DNA of 64,000 nucleotides from Pseudomonas syringae KCTC 12500 (GTDB lineage Bacteria; Pseudomonadota; Gammaproteobacteria; Pseudomonadales; Pseudomonadaceae): NCBI RefSeq assembly GCF_000507185.2, contig NZ_AYTM02000002.1, positions 891,501 to 955,500 of the forward strand, read 5' to 3'. Shown piece by piece: positions 63,015 to 64,000 of this stretch (position 1 is its first letter; each line of letters starts with the position of its first letter). The notes under the pieces were generated by a model. It saw only the letters and a program-made list of their open reading frames with translations, ran no database searches and was not told where the DNA came from. The position numbers and the translations under genes were made by a program.

Positions 63015-63308
63015 TCAACCGCCGATAGGCGTCACGACCTTGCGCTGTTGCTGGATTTCAGCCACGGTTTCGACCTGTTCCTGCGCCAGGTGGACGCCGG
63101 TCAGATCGCCGATCAAGCGCCAGTGCTCGTCGAGGCCTGAGCTGATGGTGGCCATGCGATCAATCATGCGCCGCCCCGCGGTACGCGTGACTTCGTCCTC
63201 GCTGCGCAGCAGTTCGAAAGACATCGAGGTCATCGAGGCTGTCAGATGGGTAAGCGTGCGGGCGGTGAGCCCGAGCAACTCCGTTAATTGATGCTCTTTT
63301 GAGTCCAT
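63015..63308 (-). CDS. Conserved hypothetical protein
   Basis: 97 residues, all predicted helical (LTELLGLTARTLTHLTASMTSMSFELLRSEDEV; RRMIDRMATISSGLDEHWRLI). No signal peptide, no recognised domain. Small helical proteins of this type occur next to this oxidoreductase in related Pseudomonas, from memory. Its start is preceded by GGGGG on the minus strand, a plausible RBS. Function unknown. Confidence 0.6.
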   Translation of the reverse strand: MDSKEHQLTELLGLTARTLTHLTASMTSMSFELLRSEDEVTRTAGRRMIDRMATISSGLDEHWRLIGDLTGVHLAQEQVETVAEIQQQRKVVTPIGG

Positions 63309-63761
63309 TCCCCCACCCCTTGATCAGTAATGTATCGGCAACGATTTATAACCCACGCCCGAGATTAAAGAAACGGTCCCTGTTTCAAGCCCGTGAGGCG
63401 CATCCCATCAGGCGACGGCCGCGCAAACGTGGACTGTTACAGGATTGGTACTAATTGCCAAGCGCTATTTGGGCAGTGTACAAATGCTGCCTTCGGAAAA
63501 CGTGCAGATGGCTGTCAACCCTCACAGCGTAGCCAGTTTTTGCCCCGTCAACACAGAATAACGGCGCCCCTTCTATACGGGACGCCAGTAGTAACCATGT
63601 TTCAGAAAAACGCATGCTATTGGTAAGACGCGACATTTTTTTATACTATCGCGCCTTTCTTATTCGTCGCCCCGTGCGGCTTCCGCCGCAGGTCTCGCCC
63701 GTTTTATCGATAAAAACCGGCTTTGATAACCTGCGGTCTGTTGCAGAAAAGGTAGTTAATC
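63309..63761. other. argF upstream region
   Basis: 453 nt without a credible gene. It carries a σ70-like promoter (63620-63647) with a leader of about 110 nt before argF. No clear ARG box (operator of ArgR) was identified by eye. Confidence 0.6.
63620..63647 (+). promoter_or_regulatory. σ70-type promoter of argF
   Basis: TTGGTA (63620-63625) and TATACT (63642-63647) separated by 16 nt; the -10 matches 5 of 6 and the -35 4 of 6 consensus bases. Transcription should begin near 63654, about 108 nt before the argF ATG. Confidence 0.55.
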
Positions 63762-64000
63762 ATGAACGCCAGGCACTTTCTCTCGATGATGGATTACACC
63801 CCGGATGAACTCTTGGGCTTGATCCGTCGTGGCGTAGAGCTTAAAGACCTGCGAAATCGCGGTGTACTTTTTGAACCGCTGAAGAACCGGGTATTGGGGA
63901 TGATTTTCGAGAAATCCTCGACACGTACCCGTCTTTCTTTTGAAGCAGGGATGATTCAGCTCGGTGGCCAGGCCATCTTTTTGTCGCATCGAGACACCCA
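63762..64000 (+). CDS. argF: Ornithine carbamoyltransferase (partial, runs off the window)
   Basis: The first 79 codons are present. It converts ornithine and carbamoyl phosphate to citrulline in arginine synthesis. The carbamoyl-phosphate site STRTR is visible in [14 protein letters not shown] (about 46-59), and [13 protein letters not shown] is the usual start. The anabolic form (ArgF) is favoured because no arcA/arcC genes are near. P. syringae pathovars that make phaseolotoxin have a second, resistant form; this one cannot be told apart from the fragment. Confidence 0.9.
   Translation, partial: MNARHFLSMMDYTPDELLGLIRRGVELKDLRNRGVLFEPLKNRVLGMIFEKSSTRTRLSFEAGMIQLGGQAIFLSHRDT

Overview
The window reads as chromosomal DNA of a fluorescent Pseudomonas, most likely of the P. 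syringae group. I infer this from the GC-rich codon use, Pseudomonas-type gene neighbourhoods (nth next to a PA3496-type small gene; motY-pyrC-rnt; bfd-bfr-grxD; ligase-associated DNA-repair genes), REP-type inverted repeats with the GGAGCGAA...TTCGCG core, and another intergenic repeat family. No database search was possible, so species-level statements are inference. No rRNA, tRNA or CRISPR array was recognised.

Layout. 1-3.9 kb: the tail of a probable livK, then the branched-chain amino acid permease/ATPase genes livHMGF. 4-13.5 kb: housekeeping and envelope genes (lipoprotein, FAD dehydrogenase, glycine-zipper lipoprotein, pdxH, an OmpA-like lipoprotein with a histone-like tail, a family VIII esterase, dinG, copD-like). 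13.6-16.8 kb: a Tsx-type nucleoside channel with a purine nucleoside permease (NUP) gene, then a Gly-rich secreted protein and a DUF1145 protein. 17.0-23.1 kb: a tight six-gene minus-strand operon of haem-oxygenase-like di-iron oxidase, ferredoxin/flavin reductase, two ATP-grasp ligases, a guanidine-modifying (arginine-deiminase-fold) enzyme and an EamA exporter. I read it as a small-molecule biosynthetic cluster and could not assign it to a known product; it is the main candidate for an undescribed system. 23.7-28.6 kb: DUF6231, YchJ, a TonB-dependent receptor and two envelope-type proteins. 28.6-30.2 kb: a remnant of prophage/tailocin control (holin, DUF1654 with a perfect LexA box, PrtR/CI-like repressor) with two near-identical palindromes that look like its operators.

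30.3-45.2 kb: SEC-C protein, GST, an acylase of the penicillin/AHL acylase family, and the four-gene ligase-associated DNA repair set (exonuclease-ligase and Lhr helicase-PdeM) split by a basic amino acid ABC transporter operon carrying an aspartoacylase-family gene. 45.2-52.8 kb: small Pro-rich peptide, dcd, cold-shock gene, apbC, metG, an orphan RnfB fused in operon with nth, a PA3496-type gene and a NarL-type response regulator. 52.8-55.0 kb: an AT-rich gene-poor stretch with one unrecognised probable DNA-binding protein. 55.0-64 kb: argG, motY, pyrC-rnt, bfd-bfr (the bfr lacks most ferroxidase ligands), grxD, a molybdopterin oxidoreductase, a small conserved protein and the start of argF.

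Many long open frames antisense to these genes are shadows of GC-rich coding DNA and are not annotated.
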